A DNA stretch of 49,954 nt from a virus. Below, piece by piece: positions 1 through 9,400 of this stretch. The notes under the pieces are model-generated. The model did not search any database. It was given only the letters and a program-made list of their open reading frames with translations, and had not been told where the DNA came from. Positions within the stretch are counted from its first letter, which is position 1; each line of letters opens with the position of its first letter. The stretch spans positions 1 through 49,954 of the IMG/VR virus record IMGVR_UViG_3300032214_000336, one strand, 5' to 3'. The translations under genes and the position numbers were made by a program.

Positions 1-296
1 ACATCTGTCTTGTTAATTTTTTTATAGTCTATTTCAAATTCTTTAGCGGATAATTTTTTACCGCCGATAAGCACAGCTGATTCGTGTGCCTGTTTTGAAA
101 GTTTTGTTGCTCGATTTCTTTTTGCTTCTGCTACAGTACGAACATTAATTTTGCTGAGATTTGGCAGAATTAAATCGTAATCACAATATTCGGGACTTGT
201 AAAAGTACAGTAGGTATTTTTACTTAAATGTATTTCTTTTAATAGATCTTTGTTGGTTAGGTACTTGATTTTAGGCGGTTGCGATATGATTGTCAT
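1..296 (-). CDS. Unrecognised phage protein, 3' end outside window
   Basis: An open frame reads leftward from an ATG at 296-294 to the window edge, giving 98 codons without a stop. It begins MTIISQPPKIKYLTNKDLLK and is lysine-rich, with a charged stretch (VRTVAEAKRNRATKL) around residues 52-66. I do not recognise a domain, signal peptide or membrane segment. Upstream on its own strand is a GGAG sequence 12 bases before the ATG, a long but possible spacing. It is the only gene I can support on the - strand and is divergent from the structural operon, so it is probably transcribed at another time in infection. No function is proposed. Confidence 0.72.
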   Translation of the reverse strand, partial: MTIISQPPKIKYLTNKDLLKEIHLSKNTYCTFTSPEYCDYDLILPNLSKINVRTVAEAKRNRATKLSKQAHESAVLIGGKKLSAKEFEIDYKKINKTD

Positions 297-321
297 AGTT
301 ATAGGGTTCTCCGTTACTTAT

Positions 322-330
322 ATAATAGCA
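322..330 (-). promoter_or_regulatory. Possible extended -10 promoter for the leftward gene
   Basis: On the - strand this reads TGCTATTAT, an extended -10 pattern (TGn followed by a TATAAT-like hexamer), 26 bases before the leftward ATG. A TTGACA is present further upstream (336-341) but is only 8 bases from the -10 hexamer, so it is not a normally spaced -35. It suggests host sigma70-type transcription of the leftward gene, unlike the late boxes on the other strand. Confidence 0.3.
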
Positions 331-342
331 CATTTTGTCAAG

Positions 343-350
343 AATAAATA
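343..350 (+). promoter_or_regulatory. Candidate T4-like late promoter box
   Basis: The sequence AATAAATA matches the T4 late promoter consensus TATAAATA at 7 of 8 positions. It lies 20 bases before the ATG at 371, which places the expected start of transcription just before the AAGGA Shine-Dalgarno at 357-361. It would drive the rightward baseplate operon. Confidence 0.5.
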
Positions 351-370
351 GACTAAAAGGAATATATTTT

Positions 371-1441
371 ATGGGTCTTTCGCTCAATCCGTTCTCCTCA
401 ATTCTTAGCTCTGCTAAGAGTGCTATTAGTTCTGTGACCAACATTGCCAGCGGTGTTTCCAGAGGGCTTGGCGGTGGCGAATTTACTGGTGATTTTGGTT
501 CTGGACTTGGCGCTAGTGTTAGCAAAGGTCTAGATGACATCAGCAAAACTGTTAGCCGACTCGGCGGCGGTATAGGATCTCCACTCAACGGAATGTCGGT
601 TGGGGGCTTTGGTGACATTGGTACTGCTCTAAAAGGCATTGGCGGAATTAGTAATGCAGCTGGCGATATTGGTAGAGCTATTAATGGCCTAGGCATTGGT
701 GGAGCAGTGGGATCTATTGGCAGTATAGCAGGTGCTATATCTTCCGCAGCTGGACAGCTTAATAACGTACTTAGCCTTTTCCGGGGTAGAAATTTACCCA
801 GTAATGCTGAATTATTTTCAGCAACAGGCTCATTTGTAGAATTGCAACCAGGTAATGCAGAAGACTGGCGTGTAAGGATTAATTGTAATTTTGGTCTGTT
901 TGGCGGAGCATTTGGACGTCTTCAAGAAACTAATGGAGTTGTTTGGCCATATATGCCTAAAATTTCTATTAGCACCAAGGCAAATTATCAGCCTATTGAT
1001 CCAGTACACAGTAACTATCCTTTCAACGCTTATAAAAATAGTGTGGTCGAAGACATACAAATCAGCGGAGAATTTAGTTGCGAAACTGAATCAGATGCTG
1101 CCTACTGGCTTGAAACAACAACATTCTTTAAGAGTGCTACAAAAATGTTTTATGGCGCTAGCGACAATGCAGGTAATCCTCCAGTGATATGTAATCTAAG
1201 CGGTTATGGTCCGGGGGTTCTCAATAGTATTCCGGTAATTATTAAATCTTTTACCATGGACTTGCCCGACGATGTAAATTATATCAAAGTTAGCGGAAAA
1301 TACGGTGAAGGTCCTACTTGGGTACCTATCCTTAGCACAGTGTCAGTTACTGTAAGTCCAATATACAACAGAAGTAGATTACGAGAATTTAGTCTACAAG
1401 ACTACGCTAAGGGACTACTAAACACCAAAGGATATATCTAA
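371..1441 (+). CDS. 48: Baseplate tail-tube cap / initiator protein (gp48-like)
   Basis: A 356-residue protein, close to T4 gp48 (364) and gp54 (320), which cap the baseplate hub and start the tail tube. The start is ATG 371 because AAGGA sits at 357-361; an in-frame TTG at 335 has no such support. Residues 1 to about 145 are rich in Gly, Ser, Ala and Ile and low in complexity. From about residue 150 a compact beta-rich domain begins (FSATGSFVELQPGNAEDWRV) and runs to SPIYNRSRLREFSLQDYAKG near the end, as I know it from marine T4-like tube-cap proteins. The stop overlaps the next start by one base (TAATG), and the neighbours are baseplate genes. The choice of gp48 over gp54 is by resemblance and order, so it is less sure than the general role. 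Confidence 0.62.
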   Translation: MGLSLNPFSSILSSAKSAISSVTNIASGVSRGLGGGEFTGDFGSGLGASVSKGLDDISKTVSRLGGGIGSPLNGMSVGGFGDIGTALKGIGGISNAAGDIGRAINGLGIGGAVGSIGSIAGAISSAAGQLNNVLSLFRGRNLPSNAELFSATGSFVELQPGNAEDWRVRINCNFGLFGGAFGRLQETNGVVWPYMPKISISTKANYQPIDPVHSNYPFNAYKNSVVEDIQISGEFSCETESDAAYWLETTTFFKSATKMFYGASDNAGNPPVICNLSGYGPGVLNSIPVIIKSFTMDLPDDVNYIKVSGKYGEGPTWVPILSTVSVTVSPIYNRSRLREFSLQDYAKGLLNTKGYI

Positions 1442-1758
1442 TGGCAGTCAAAGGTAACGCTGTAAAGTACGGAAAGTCAAGTCCTTGGTACAATACCAGA
1501 CAGAACAGACTGTATCTTGATCTTATTACTATTCGTCCTGTGCCTGCACAGAAAGATGATTTTCGATATGCTATTGAAAATCAATATCGTCATCGCCCCG
1601 ACTTATTAGCCTACGACCTGTATGGAGATCCTAAGTTATGGTGGGTTTTCACTCAAAGAAATATGGATGTAATTAAAGATCCTATCTATGATTTTGAACC
1701 TGGCTTAATTATTTTTGTCCCAAAAAAATCTAATCTAATAAGTTACCTAGGAATCTAA
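1441..1758 (+). CDS. 53: Baseplate wedge subunit gp53
   Basis: A 105-residue protein of the gp53 family, which in T4 binds the wedge and joins wedges to one another around the hub. The conserved core is visible: a basic N-terminus, RQNRLYLDLITIRPVP, then LYGDPKLWWVFTQRN and DPIYDFEPGLIIFVPKK, the last resembling the LysM-like segment known from this family. It is shorter than T4 gp53 (196 residues), lacking the extra C-terminal part, but frame and ends look intact. The start shares one base with the upstream stop, implying translational coupling. The downstream hub gene starts 1 base after the stop. Confidence 0.85.
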   Translation: MAVKGNAVKYGKSSPWYNTRQNRLYLDLITIRPVPAQKDDFRYAIENQYRHRPDLLAYDLYGDPKLWWVFTQRNMDVIKDPIYDFEPGLIIFVPKKSNLISYLGI

Positions 1759-1759
1759 T

Positions 1760-4159
1760 ATGGAAGATTTTTACGGAGAAGGAGATTTTAGTTTCCCTAG
1801 CTCAGAAGAACTAAATGTCTCTAGAGGATCAGCCGCAGTAACCACTGGCGAAGAAGAAGCCACTACAACAATTAATATAGATACACCTGAAGGTGCTGCT
1901 ATAGCAGTTGACTATTGGTCTTTGACTGGTATGGCTGCTCCTAGTAAACCAGGCGGACCTCCTTACGAAAACATATTAGATCAATTTGCAACCTACTCTC
2001 CGCTATGGACCTTTGCCGCAATAACTCCTGATCAATATAATAATCCTTATCTTTATAGAGATAATCGAGCTTCTTTAGATAACATAATTTTTTCTTCGGC
2101 CGGAAGATATGATAGTCAACGAACTCAGACAGTTGTTGGGGCACCTGAATATTTTGTAAACAATTTTGAAATGAAGATGACTACTGCGGCTACTGAAAAG
2201 ACCGGAGTAACAAATAATATTTCTATGACCTTTGATGTCTACGAACCTTACTCAATGGGATATTTTGTTCAAAGTGTTCAGACAGCTGCCCTCAACGCTG
2301 GCTATCCTAATTATATTGGAACCCCATTTGTATTAATATTAGAATTTGTTGGACACCGAGACAATGGGCAAATGTTTACAGCTTCAAAATTATTAACAAA
2401 ATATTTTGTTATACAATTTAAAAAAGTTACATTCTCAACTAATGAAGGCGGCACAAATTACAAAGTAGAAGCAGCTCCATATAATCATACCGGCTTCACT
2501 AACGTAGCACAGCAAATAACCAAAGATATTAAAATTAGAGGTGAGAACATCAAAGAGATGTTGGTATCTGGAAATATGAGTCTTTGCAAAGTGCTCAACG
2601 AAGCACAAAAAGAACTTGTTCCTAAAAAACAAGATACCGCCGATGAATATGTAGTAGTGTTTCCAAAGAATTGGTCCGATAAGGTGGGATTACCTGGCGA
2701 AGGAGAAATACCCGACGAAGCGGTACAGGCCACAGTAGATCCAGATGAGCCTGCTTCTAGCCCATTGGTAGGACGCCAGGGACAACAGACTCTCACATTT
2801 GGTCTAGGTGAGATCGGATCAGCTAGTCTAGGATTTGGCCCGTCATCGGGGGGAAATCTTGCGTTTGGATTTGAGGGAGATGTTGTAGATGAGGCCACTG
2901 GACTTATAACCAGGAACTCACTAAAGATTGATCCCAAGCAGAGAGAATTTCAATTCCCTCAAGGATCTACTGTACAGAACGTTATTACCCAAATAATATT
3001 AAGTTCGGATTATGCTAAGAATGCTCTTGATCCTAGTAAATTAGATAGTGCAGGTCGTATTAAATGGTTTAGGATCGATGTACAAATCAAAATAGGAGAG
3101 TTTGATGTGCAGCGAGCCGCTAGACAGAGAACCTATATTTTTAGAGTTATGCCTTTCTATGTACACTCTAGTGTGTTTAGGGCTCCGGGTACTAATCCTC
3201 CAGGTTACAAAACTTTAAATCGATTAGTGGCCAAAGAGTACAATTATATCTATACCGGTAAAAACAATAATGTAATAAAATTTGATATCCAGATTAATCA
3301 ATTATTTCAAAGTGGTACAAATCCTACTCCTTTAGAAAATACAGAATCAGAAGCCAATCCTTCACAAGCTGGCACCGCAGAAGATCCTGGTCAGCAGGAT
3401 GTAAGTTCGAGAGAAAGCGATCCTAGAAATCAAGCTACCCAGGGAGATGCACCTGCACATAAATCAATGGAAGTAACCAAGGTAACTACTAAAGGTGGTT
3501 ACGGTGCAGTTACCGTACCACAAAAAGTTGCACAGATGATGATGAATAAGATTTTGATGCAAGGTAGTACTGGTGATCTAATGAAGGTAAATCTAGAAGT
3601 AATAGGCGATCCTTATTGGATCACAGACAGCGGTATGGGAAATTATATCAGCGATTTTTATGGATCAGAAGAAGGTCCTGAAAAAGGTCCTTACGCTCTT
3701 ATAGATGGAGATCAGTGCTTAAACTATCAAGGAACGGATACCTATATACGAATAATATTTGCTACCCCAATCGAACCGTTATTAGGAACAACCGGTGTAG
3801 GCGGTCTTTACAGTTTTCCTAAAGGTAGAATTAATCCCTACAGCGGAATATACAAGGTAATTAATTGTACCAACAGTTTTAGAGATGGAAAGTTTACACA
3901 GGTATTAGAGTGTACACGTCAACCTAACCAGGCTCAAGACTTTGAAGGCGGCGGCTATGAAGTAGACAAGAAATTCTTTGCCAACGATGTAAGCCTAGCT
4001 GATGTTATCAGTACAAGTCCAAACAGCGAAGCACCTGAATACAGAGACGATGCAGAAGATTTAAATTTAATTTTTGGTGATTTAGGTCCTACTGGAGATC
4101 CGTTAACTGATGAAGAAATAGCACAAAACAATGCCGACCTCGGCGATTTTATGGGATAA
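1760..4159 (+). CDS. Large baseplate hub protein (gp27-like, by context)
   Basis: A 799-residue protein directly upstream of the gp5-like spike gene, as expected for a partner of the central spike. Residues 1-45 are acidic and Thr/Ser-rich. Residues about 130-260 contain ordered beta-rich sequence (VNNFEMKMTTAATEKTG, IGTPFVLILEFVGHRDNGQ) of the kind seen in hub proteins. A Gly-rich linker lies near 330-375, and a second Pro/Gln/Glu-rich linker near 525-565. The C-terminal domain ends with GIYKVINCTNSFRDGKFTQV and LECTRQPNQ, resembling the end of LysM-type hub proteins. It is about twice as long as T4 gp27 (391 residues). Hub identity is inferred from neighbours and these patterns; I cannot assign it by catalytic or binding residues. 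Confidence 0.6.
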   Translation: MEDFYGEGDFSFPSSEELNVSRGSAAVTTGEEEATTTINIDTPEGAAIAVDYWSLTGMAAPSKPGGPPYENILDQFATYSPLWTFAAITPDQYNNPYLYRDNRASLDNIIFSSAGRYDSQRTQTVVGAPEYFVNNFEMKMTTAATEKTGVTNNISMTFDVYEPYSMGYFVQSVQTAALNAGYPNYIGTPFVLILEFVGHRDNGQMFTASKLLTKYFVIQFKKVTFSTNEGGTNYKVEAAPYNHTGFTNVAQQITKDIKIRGENIKEMLVSGNMSLCKVLNEAQKELVPKKQDTADEYVVVFPKNWSDKVGLPGEGEIPDEAVQATVDPDEPASSPLVGRQGQQTLTFGLGEIGSASLGFGPSSGGNLAFGFEGDVVDEATGLITRNSLKIDPKQREFQFPQGSTVQNVITQIILSSDYAKNALDPSKLDSAGRIKWFRIDVQIKIGEFDVQRAARQRTYIFRVMPFYVHSSVFRAPGTNPPGYKTLNRLVAKEYNYIYTGKNNNVIKFDIQINQLFQSGTNPTPLENTESEANPSQAGTAEDPGQQDVSSRESDPRNQATQGDAPAHKSMEVTKVTTKGGYGAVTVPQKVAQMMMNKILMQGSTGDLMKVNLEVIGDPYWITDSGMGNYISDFYGSEEGPEKGPYALIDGDQCLNYQGTDTYIRIIFATPIEPLLGTTGVGGLYSFPKGRINPYSGIYKVINCTNSFRDGKFTQVLECTRQPNQAQDFEGGGYEVDKKFFANDVSLADVISTSPNSEAPEYRDDAEDLNLIFGDLGPTGDPLTDEEIAQNNADLGDFMG

Positions 4160-4162
4160 AAA

Positions 4163-5935
4163 ATGGCACAGATTAAACGAGAAGCAGCCAACAAACCCAG
4201 CGACATGACTGGCGGCCCTTTTTTGGCCAAAGTAGTAGGTCATTTAGATCCTAGTTTTATGGGCGGCTTAGAAGTTACACTACTACGTTCAGATGGTAAT
4301 ACTGTAGGTACCGCTACAGAGACACACGGAGTAAGATATTGTAGCCCATTTTTTGGCGCAACACCTTTTGAATTTCAAGGCCTTAACAAAGACGATTATA
4401 ACGACACACAAAAAAGTTATGGAATGTTTTTTGTGCCACCAGACATTGGTGTAACAGTAATGGTATTTTTTATAGACGGTGATCCAAGTAAAGGATACTG
4501 GATGGGCTGTGTACCCGATAGATTTAGTAATCATATGGTTCCAGCAATTGCCACTAGTTCTAGTGTGGCATTTGCAGAAGGCGAAGCAGAATTATATGAT
4601 ACTTCATCAGTACCAGTAGCAGAATTAAACAGAAGAGCCTATGCCGACGATCTAGAAAACGGCACCGAAGTTGATAAAGTTCGAAAACCAGTACATCCTT
4701 TTGCTGACCATCTTTTAGAAGAAGGCACACTTGAAGATGATATTCGTGGAGTTTCGTATACAACTAGTAGACGTAATGTTCCTAGCAGTGTCTACGGAAT
4801 ATTAACACCTGGTCCTCTTGATCGTAGAGATGGTGCCAAAAAAGCATTTATAGGTAAGACTGAAAGCCAAAGCCCTGCTCCAGTACCAGTAAGTAGATTG
4901 GGCGGCAGTCAGTTTGTAATGGATGACGGTGACGATCGTTATCAACGCAGAACTAATGCTAGCGAAGGTCCACCGGACTATGCTGATTTATTAGATGGTG
5001 ACAGTGGTGAACCTGAAATCCCAGCAGATGAGTATATCCGCTTAAGAACTAGAACTGGTCATCAATTACTCCTACACAATTCAGAAGATTTAATCTATAT
5101 CGGTAACAGCAGAGGAACTAGTTGGATAGAATTGAGCAGTGATGGTAAAATAGATATTTTTGCTGAAGACAGTATTAGTATTCACACTAAACAAGATTTT
5201 AATTTTTACGCTGATCGCGATGTAAACATAGAAGCTGGTCGAAATATCAATATGAAAGCCTCGGCAGTACATCCCGACGGCGGCGGAAATTTTAGAGTTG
5301 ATACAGAAGAAAATACTAGATTTTTTGTCAAAGGCGATACAAAGATTACTACCGAAGGTGAACTGCATATTGCTACTTTGCAGGACAATCACATAACCAC
5401 AGTGATGAATAATAATTTTAAAAGCATAATGAGTACATATGTTCAGTCTAGTTTGGATACACATATTAAAGCAGGAACAAGCGTTAATATGCAATCTGGG
5501 ACCAGTATGGATATTAAATCAGGTACAGCTATGCAAGTCACAGCAGGTGGCGACGGAAGTTGGGGCGCAGCAAACTTAATTTTTAGCGGCGGCCAAATAG
5601 ATTTAAACGGACCAGCCGCACCCTCTGCAGGTGCAGCAACTAAAGCAACCGCAGCAACACCAACTTTAGCCTTGGGCGTGACTGGTAATATTGTTGTAAA
5701 TCCTGCCGAAGCAGAATGGGTAGGACAGCGTTATACTTCTGACACACCATTAGAAAGTATTATGTTTAGAATACCAATGCACGAACCTTGGCCAAATCAC
5801 GAAAACAAAGATCCTTTAAGTTTCAAACCTGAATTAACAGATAGAGAACAGGCAGGCGGTGGTGAAGATGGAGCACCTGCAGGTGGTGATGAAGGTGGCG
5901 ATGAAGGTGGCGATGAAGGTGGCGGAGAAGAATAA
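4163..5935 (+). CDS. 5: Central spike protein, gp5-like OB-fold plus beta-helix, no lysozyme domain
   Basis: A 590-residue protein. Residues about 15-130 match the gp5 N-terminal OB-fold (GGPFLAKVVGHLDPSFMGGL, PPDIGVTVMVFFIDGDPSKG, GYWMGCVPDRFSNHM). From about 243 (LGGSQFVMDDGDD) the VgrG/gp5-type C-terminal part begins, and about 295-470 is a repetitive beta-helix with short alternating repeats (SDGKIDIFAEDSISIHTKQD, VNIEAGRNINMKA). T4 gp5 has a lysozyme between these parts; here the roughly 110 residues between them are too short for one and contain no recognisable lysozyme motif. After the helix comes a segment with RIPMHEPWPNHENKDP and then an acidic Gly/Asp/Glu tail made of tandem repeats. 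The role is membrane puncturing at the tail tip. The stop overlaps the gp25 start by one base. Confidence 0.82.
   Translation: MAQIKREAANKPSDMTGGPFLAKVVGHLDPSFMGGLEVTLLRSDGNTVGTATETHGVRYCSPFFGATPFEFQGLNKDDYNDTQKSYGMFFVPPDIGVTVMVFFIDGDPSKGYWMGCVPDRFSNHMVPAIATSSSVAFAEGEAELYDTSSVPVAELNRRAYADDLENGTEVDKVRKPVHPFADHLLEEGTLEDDIRGVSYTTSRRNVPSSVYGILTPGPLDRRDGAKKAFIGKTESQSPAPVPVSRLGGSQFVMDDGDDRYQRRTNASEGPPDYADLLDGDSGEPEIPADEYIRLRTRTGHQLLLHNSEDLIYIGNSRGTSWIELSSDGKIDIFAEDSISIHTKQDFNFYADRDVNIEAGRNINMKASAVHPDGGGNFRVDTEENTRFFVKGDTKITTEGELHIATLQDNHITTVMNNNFKSIMSTYVQSSLDTHIKAGTSVNMQSGTSMDIKSGTAMQVTAGGDGSWGAANLIFSGGQIDLNGPAAPSAGAATKATAATPTLALGVTGNIVVNPAEAEWVGQRYTSDTPLESIMFRIPMHEPWPNHENKDPLSFKPELTDREQAGGGEDGAPAGGDEGGDEGGDEGGGEE
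5882..5929 (+). repeat. Four 12-base tandem repeats in the spike gene 3' end
   Basis: The unit GGTGGCGATGAA (Gly-Gly-Asp-Glu) occurs four times in tandem; the first differs at one base and the last diverges in its second half. It encodes the acidic, flexible tail of the spike protein. Such short repeats readily change number, so length may differ between relatives. Confidence 0.85.
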
Positions 5936-6369
5936 TGGCTAAATTATACAATCAAAAATCCGTGGCAACTAATAAGGCCACAACTGCACAAACCAGTACA
6001 AGTTTCAAATATAGAGGATTTAGTTCTAATGAATTTAAGAACAATTTTAAACTCTATGATATGGAACTAGTAAAAAGAGATTTGTTAAATCATTTCTATA
6101 TCCGCAAAGGTGAAAAATTAGAAAATCCTAACTTTGGAACAATTATTTGGGACATGCTTTTTGAAAACTTTACACCTGAAGTTAAAAAATTAATCACTGA
6201 AGATGTGGAACAAATTATTAACTACGATCCCAGAATACAGGTTACCGCTCTAACTATCGACAGCACAGATATGGGTATTAGAATAGAAGCTGAAATAGTC
6301 TATAGACCTTTCAACGTAAGCGAAAGAATGACCTTTGACTTTGATAGAAAAAATAACATAGTTAACTGA
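5935..6369 (+). CDS. 25: Baseplate wedge subunit gp25
   Basis: A 144-residue protein of the GPW/gp25 family (T4 gp25 is 132 residues). The conserved pattern is clear: LVKRDLLNHFYIRKGEKLEN, PNFGTIIWDMLFENFT and the C-terminal strand region ending VSERMTFDFDRKN. gp25 is part of the inner wedge that contacts the sheath and triggers its contraction. The first 35 residues are a polar extension. The ATG shares one base with the spike stop, and GGAGAAG upstream is a good ribosome binding site. Its place between spike and gp6 is the normal T4-like order. Confidence 0.92.
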   Translation: MAKLYNQKSVATNKATTAQTSTSFKYRGFSSNEFKNNFKLYDMELVKRDLLNHFYIRKGEKLENPNFGTIIWDMLFENFTPEVKKLITEDVEQIINYDPRIQVTALTIDSTDMGIRIEAEIVYRPFNVSERMTFDFDRKNNIVN

Positions 6370-6385
6370 CCTGATAATTTTTAAG

Positions 6386-6393
6386 GGTAAATA
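6386..6393 (+). promoter_or_regulatory. Weak late-promoter-like box before gp6
   Basis: The 44-base gap between gp25 and gp6 contains GGTAAATA, which keeps the TAAATA core but departs from TATAAATA at the first two positions. It is 20 bases before the gp6 ATG, the same distance as the better box at 343-350. The gap is otherwise unexplained. Confidence 0.22.
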
Positions 6394-6413
6394 TGTAATA
6401 GGGTACAAAAATA

Positions 6414-9400
6414 ATGACTACGACAACTAGACAAACAAATTTAATATTAAATCAAGACTGGACAAGGATATATCAAACCTTTAGAAGTGCTTATTTTAAA
6501 AGCTACGACTTTGAAAATTTGCGTAGAGTTATTATCACGTATCTACGTGAAAATTACCCAGAAGATTTTAACGATTATATTGAAAGCAGTGAGTATCTAG
6601 CATTAATTGATGCTGTAGCATTCCTTGGCCAAAGTCTAGCGTTTCGTATCGACCTTGCCAGTAGAGAAAACTTTATTGAATTAGCTTCTCGTAGAGAAAG
6701 CGTCCTTAGAATAGCTCGTATGTTGAGCTATAATGCTAAGAGGAATATTACCAGCAAGGGTCTTTTAAAGTTTGATACAATTAACACAACTGAAAACATC
6801 CTAGATGCCAACGGCAAAAATCTAGCTCGCCAGACAATTATCTGGAACGATTCTACCAATGCAAACTGGAGAGAACAGTTTCTTACTGTGCTTAATGCAG
6901 CAATGGCAGATAATACCGAATTTGGCCGCAGCGAAGGCAGTGACACTATTCAGGGTATTCCTACTGAGCAATATAGATTTAGAACAACGGGCACAGACAT
7001 TCCTATTTTTTCCTTTGAAAAAAATGTGGCAGGTAGAAGTATGCCGTTTGAAATTGTTAGTACAGCATTTAAAGGCAGCGAAGAACTTTATGAAGAACCG
7101 CCAGTTCCCGGAAATCAAATTGGTTTTGTCTATAAAAATGACGGCAAAGGATCTGCTAGTGTAAATTCTGGATTTTTTTTACTATTCAAACAAGGTAGTC
7201 TAGAGTTAGCTGATTTTAACATTGCAGTTCCGACAACTAACGAAAAAGTTTCAGTCGATGCAGACAATATCAATAATGACGATGTGTGGTTATTTGGCCT
7301 CAGTCCAAACGGGAGTCAACAAGATCAGTGGACTAAAGTTTCTGCTCTAGTAGGAAATAACATTGCTTACAACAGTGTAGAAAATAATATTAGAAACATC
7401 TATGCAGTATCAACTAAAAACAATGACAGAGTAGATTTAATATTTGCTGATGGAGTTTATGGCAATTTACCTCAAGGACCTTTTAGAGTCTATTATCGTG
7501 TAAGCAACGGATTGTCATACAGTATATTACCTAATGAACTGAGAGGAATCAGTATTGATATTCCCTACGTTAGTAAAACGGGTACTCGTCAAGTTTTATC
7601 TATTAGTATGAGTTTAAAATACACTGTTAGCAATGCAGTGCAGGCAGAATCAGTAGACAGTATTAGAACAAAAGCACCAGCGCAATATTATACACAGAAC
7701 AGAATGATTACTGCGGAAGATTACAATCTTGCGCCGTTAACCAGTAGTCAAGACATTTTAAAAGTTAAAGCAATCAATAGAACAAGTAGCGGTGTTAGTC
7801 GTAACTTTGATATCATTGATGCCAGCGGCAAGTATTCAAGTGTTAATGTGTTTGCTGACGATGGATTGATTTATAAACAAGAAAGTGAAAAAACACTGGC
7901 ATTTAAGCCGTTGACTAGAATTGATACTCTTAATTTTATTCGACAGAGTGTAGAACCTTTGTTTACAGACACAGCAGTCTACAACTTCTATATAACAAAA
8001 TTTGATAAAGTATTGTTTACTGATACCAATACTTTGTGGACACAGATTACTAATGATTTAAACGAAAGTACTGGATATTTTATCAATGCTATCGATCTTA
8101 CTTTGCAAAGAACAGGTACATACACTTCTAGTACTTTAAAATATATTCAGGCAGGATCAATGATTAAATTTGTTCCGCCTGCAGGTAAGAGTTTTAAACA
8201 AGGTGTATTAGTTGATACAGATCCGTTAGATCTAAATCAAACTGATAGACTATGGACTAAGATTATTCGTGTTGTAGGTGATGGCACAAATGCTGGCCGA
8301 GGAACACTTAGCACAGGCCGCGGCCCGATTGTATTCAATGATGTAATTCCTACGGGAGCAGTAGCTAGCAGAATTGTTCCAAAATTTGTGAACAATCTTC
8401 CCGATGCTTTAGAAACTCAGATTATAAATCTTTGTGCAGAAAGCAAAAACTTTGGTCTAAGATTTGACCTCACTACAGCTAGTTGGAAGATTATAACAGC
8501 GCCAAACATTGATTTAATAAATGCCTTTGCATTAGGCAAAGCAGGCGACATTACCAATAACAATTTAGATACCAGCTGGATTATGGCCTTTACTAAAGAA
8601 GGTGACGAATATCAAATCCGTGTAAGAACTCTTGATTATGTATTCGGCAGTATTGAACAAAATAGATTTTATTTTGATGTTAATCAAAAAATTTATGACG
8701 GAAAAACTGGATTAGTAATAAAAGATCAGATTAGAATCTTAGGTATAAACGCTATGCCTAAACAGCCATTTCCTATTAAGCAGGTACTAACTTTTGAAGT
8801 CGATGATTCTATAAAATTTGAAGACGGTTATCAAAGCTCAGACGAAATCAAAATAGCATTTAGTGATTCTGATAATGACGGAGTTATTGATAACCCAGAT
8901 GCTTTTGAACAAGTTGTTGGTTCTGATCTAGATCTAAAATACATTTTCTTTGTTAAAGATGTAGACACATTTGGAAATATTGTTTATACATATTATCCTA
9001 ATCTAGTTAAAGTTGACGGTTTTGATACTATAGAGGTAGAGCCAACCGAAGGAAGTGTTAACCTAAACGAATACCCAGACGGCCAACTAATTTATTTTTA
9101 TGACATTGCAGAAGACAGAGTAAAGCGTGTTGACTATGCTTCTAATACATTGATCTTAGAACCTTCTTATAGAGCAAATATTGGCCGATCAGATTTAAAA
9201 TTTCAGTATGTTCACAATGCTAATGTTGATCGTAGAATAGATCCTAGTGTTAGTAACATTGTTGATGTTTATCTATTAACTAGAAGTTATGATACTGAGT
9301 TTAGAAAATACCTATCCAAAGCTACAGCCATTCAACCAGAAGCCCCTAACAGTGACAGCCTTCGAATCAGTTTTGGAACTGCCCTCAGTGAGATTAAATC

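Noticed and set aside
335-370. An in-frame TTG start 36 bases before the gp48-like ATG.
   Set aside because: It has no ribosome site, overlaps the late-promoter box, and the ATG at 371 has AAGGA at proper distance.
297-370. A TTGACA on the - strand as a normal -35 element.
   Set aside because: It is only 8 bases from the best -10 hexamer, far from the usual 16-18.
1441-1758. gp53 as a truncated pseudogene because it is about half the T4 length.
   Set aside because: The core motifs and both ends are intact, coupled to neighbours, and short versions are plausible in marine relatives.
2485-2937. A 150-codon open frame on the - strand inside the hub gene.
   Set aside because: It mirrors the codon pattern of the hub gene, has low-complexity Pro/Ser sequence and no ribosome site; the + strand product is clearly real.
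4550-4900. A possible lysozyme domain in the spike protein by analogy with T4 gp5.
   Set aside because: The interval is too short and shows no lysozyme catalytic pattern.
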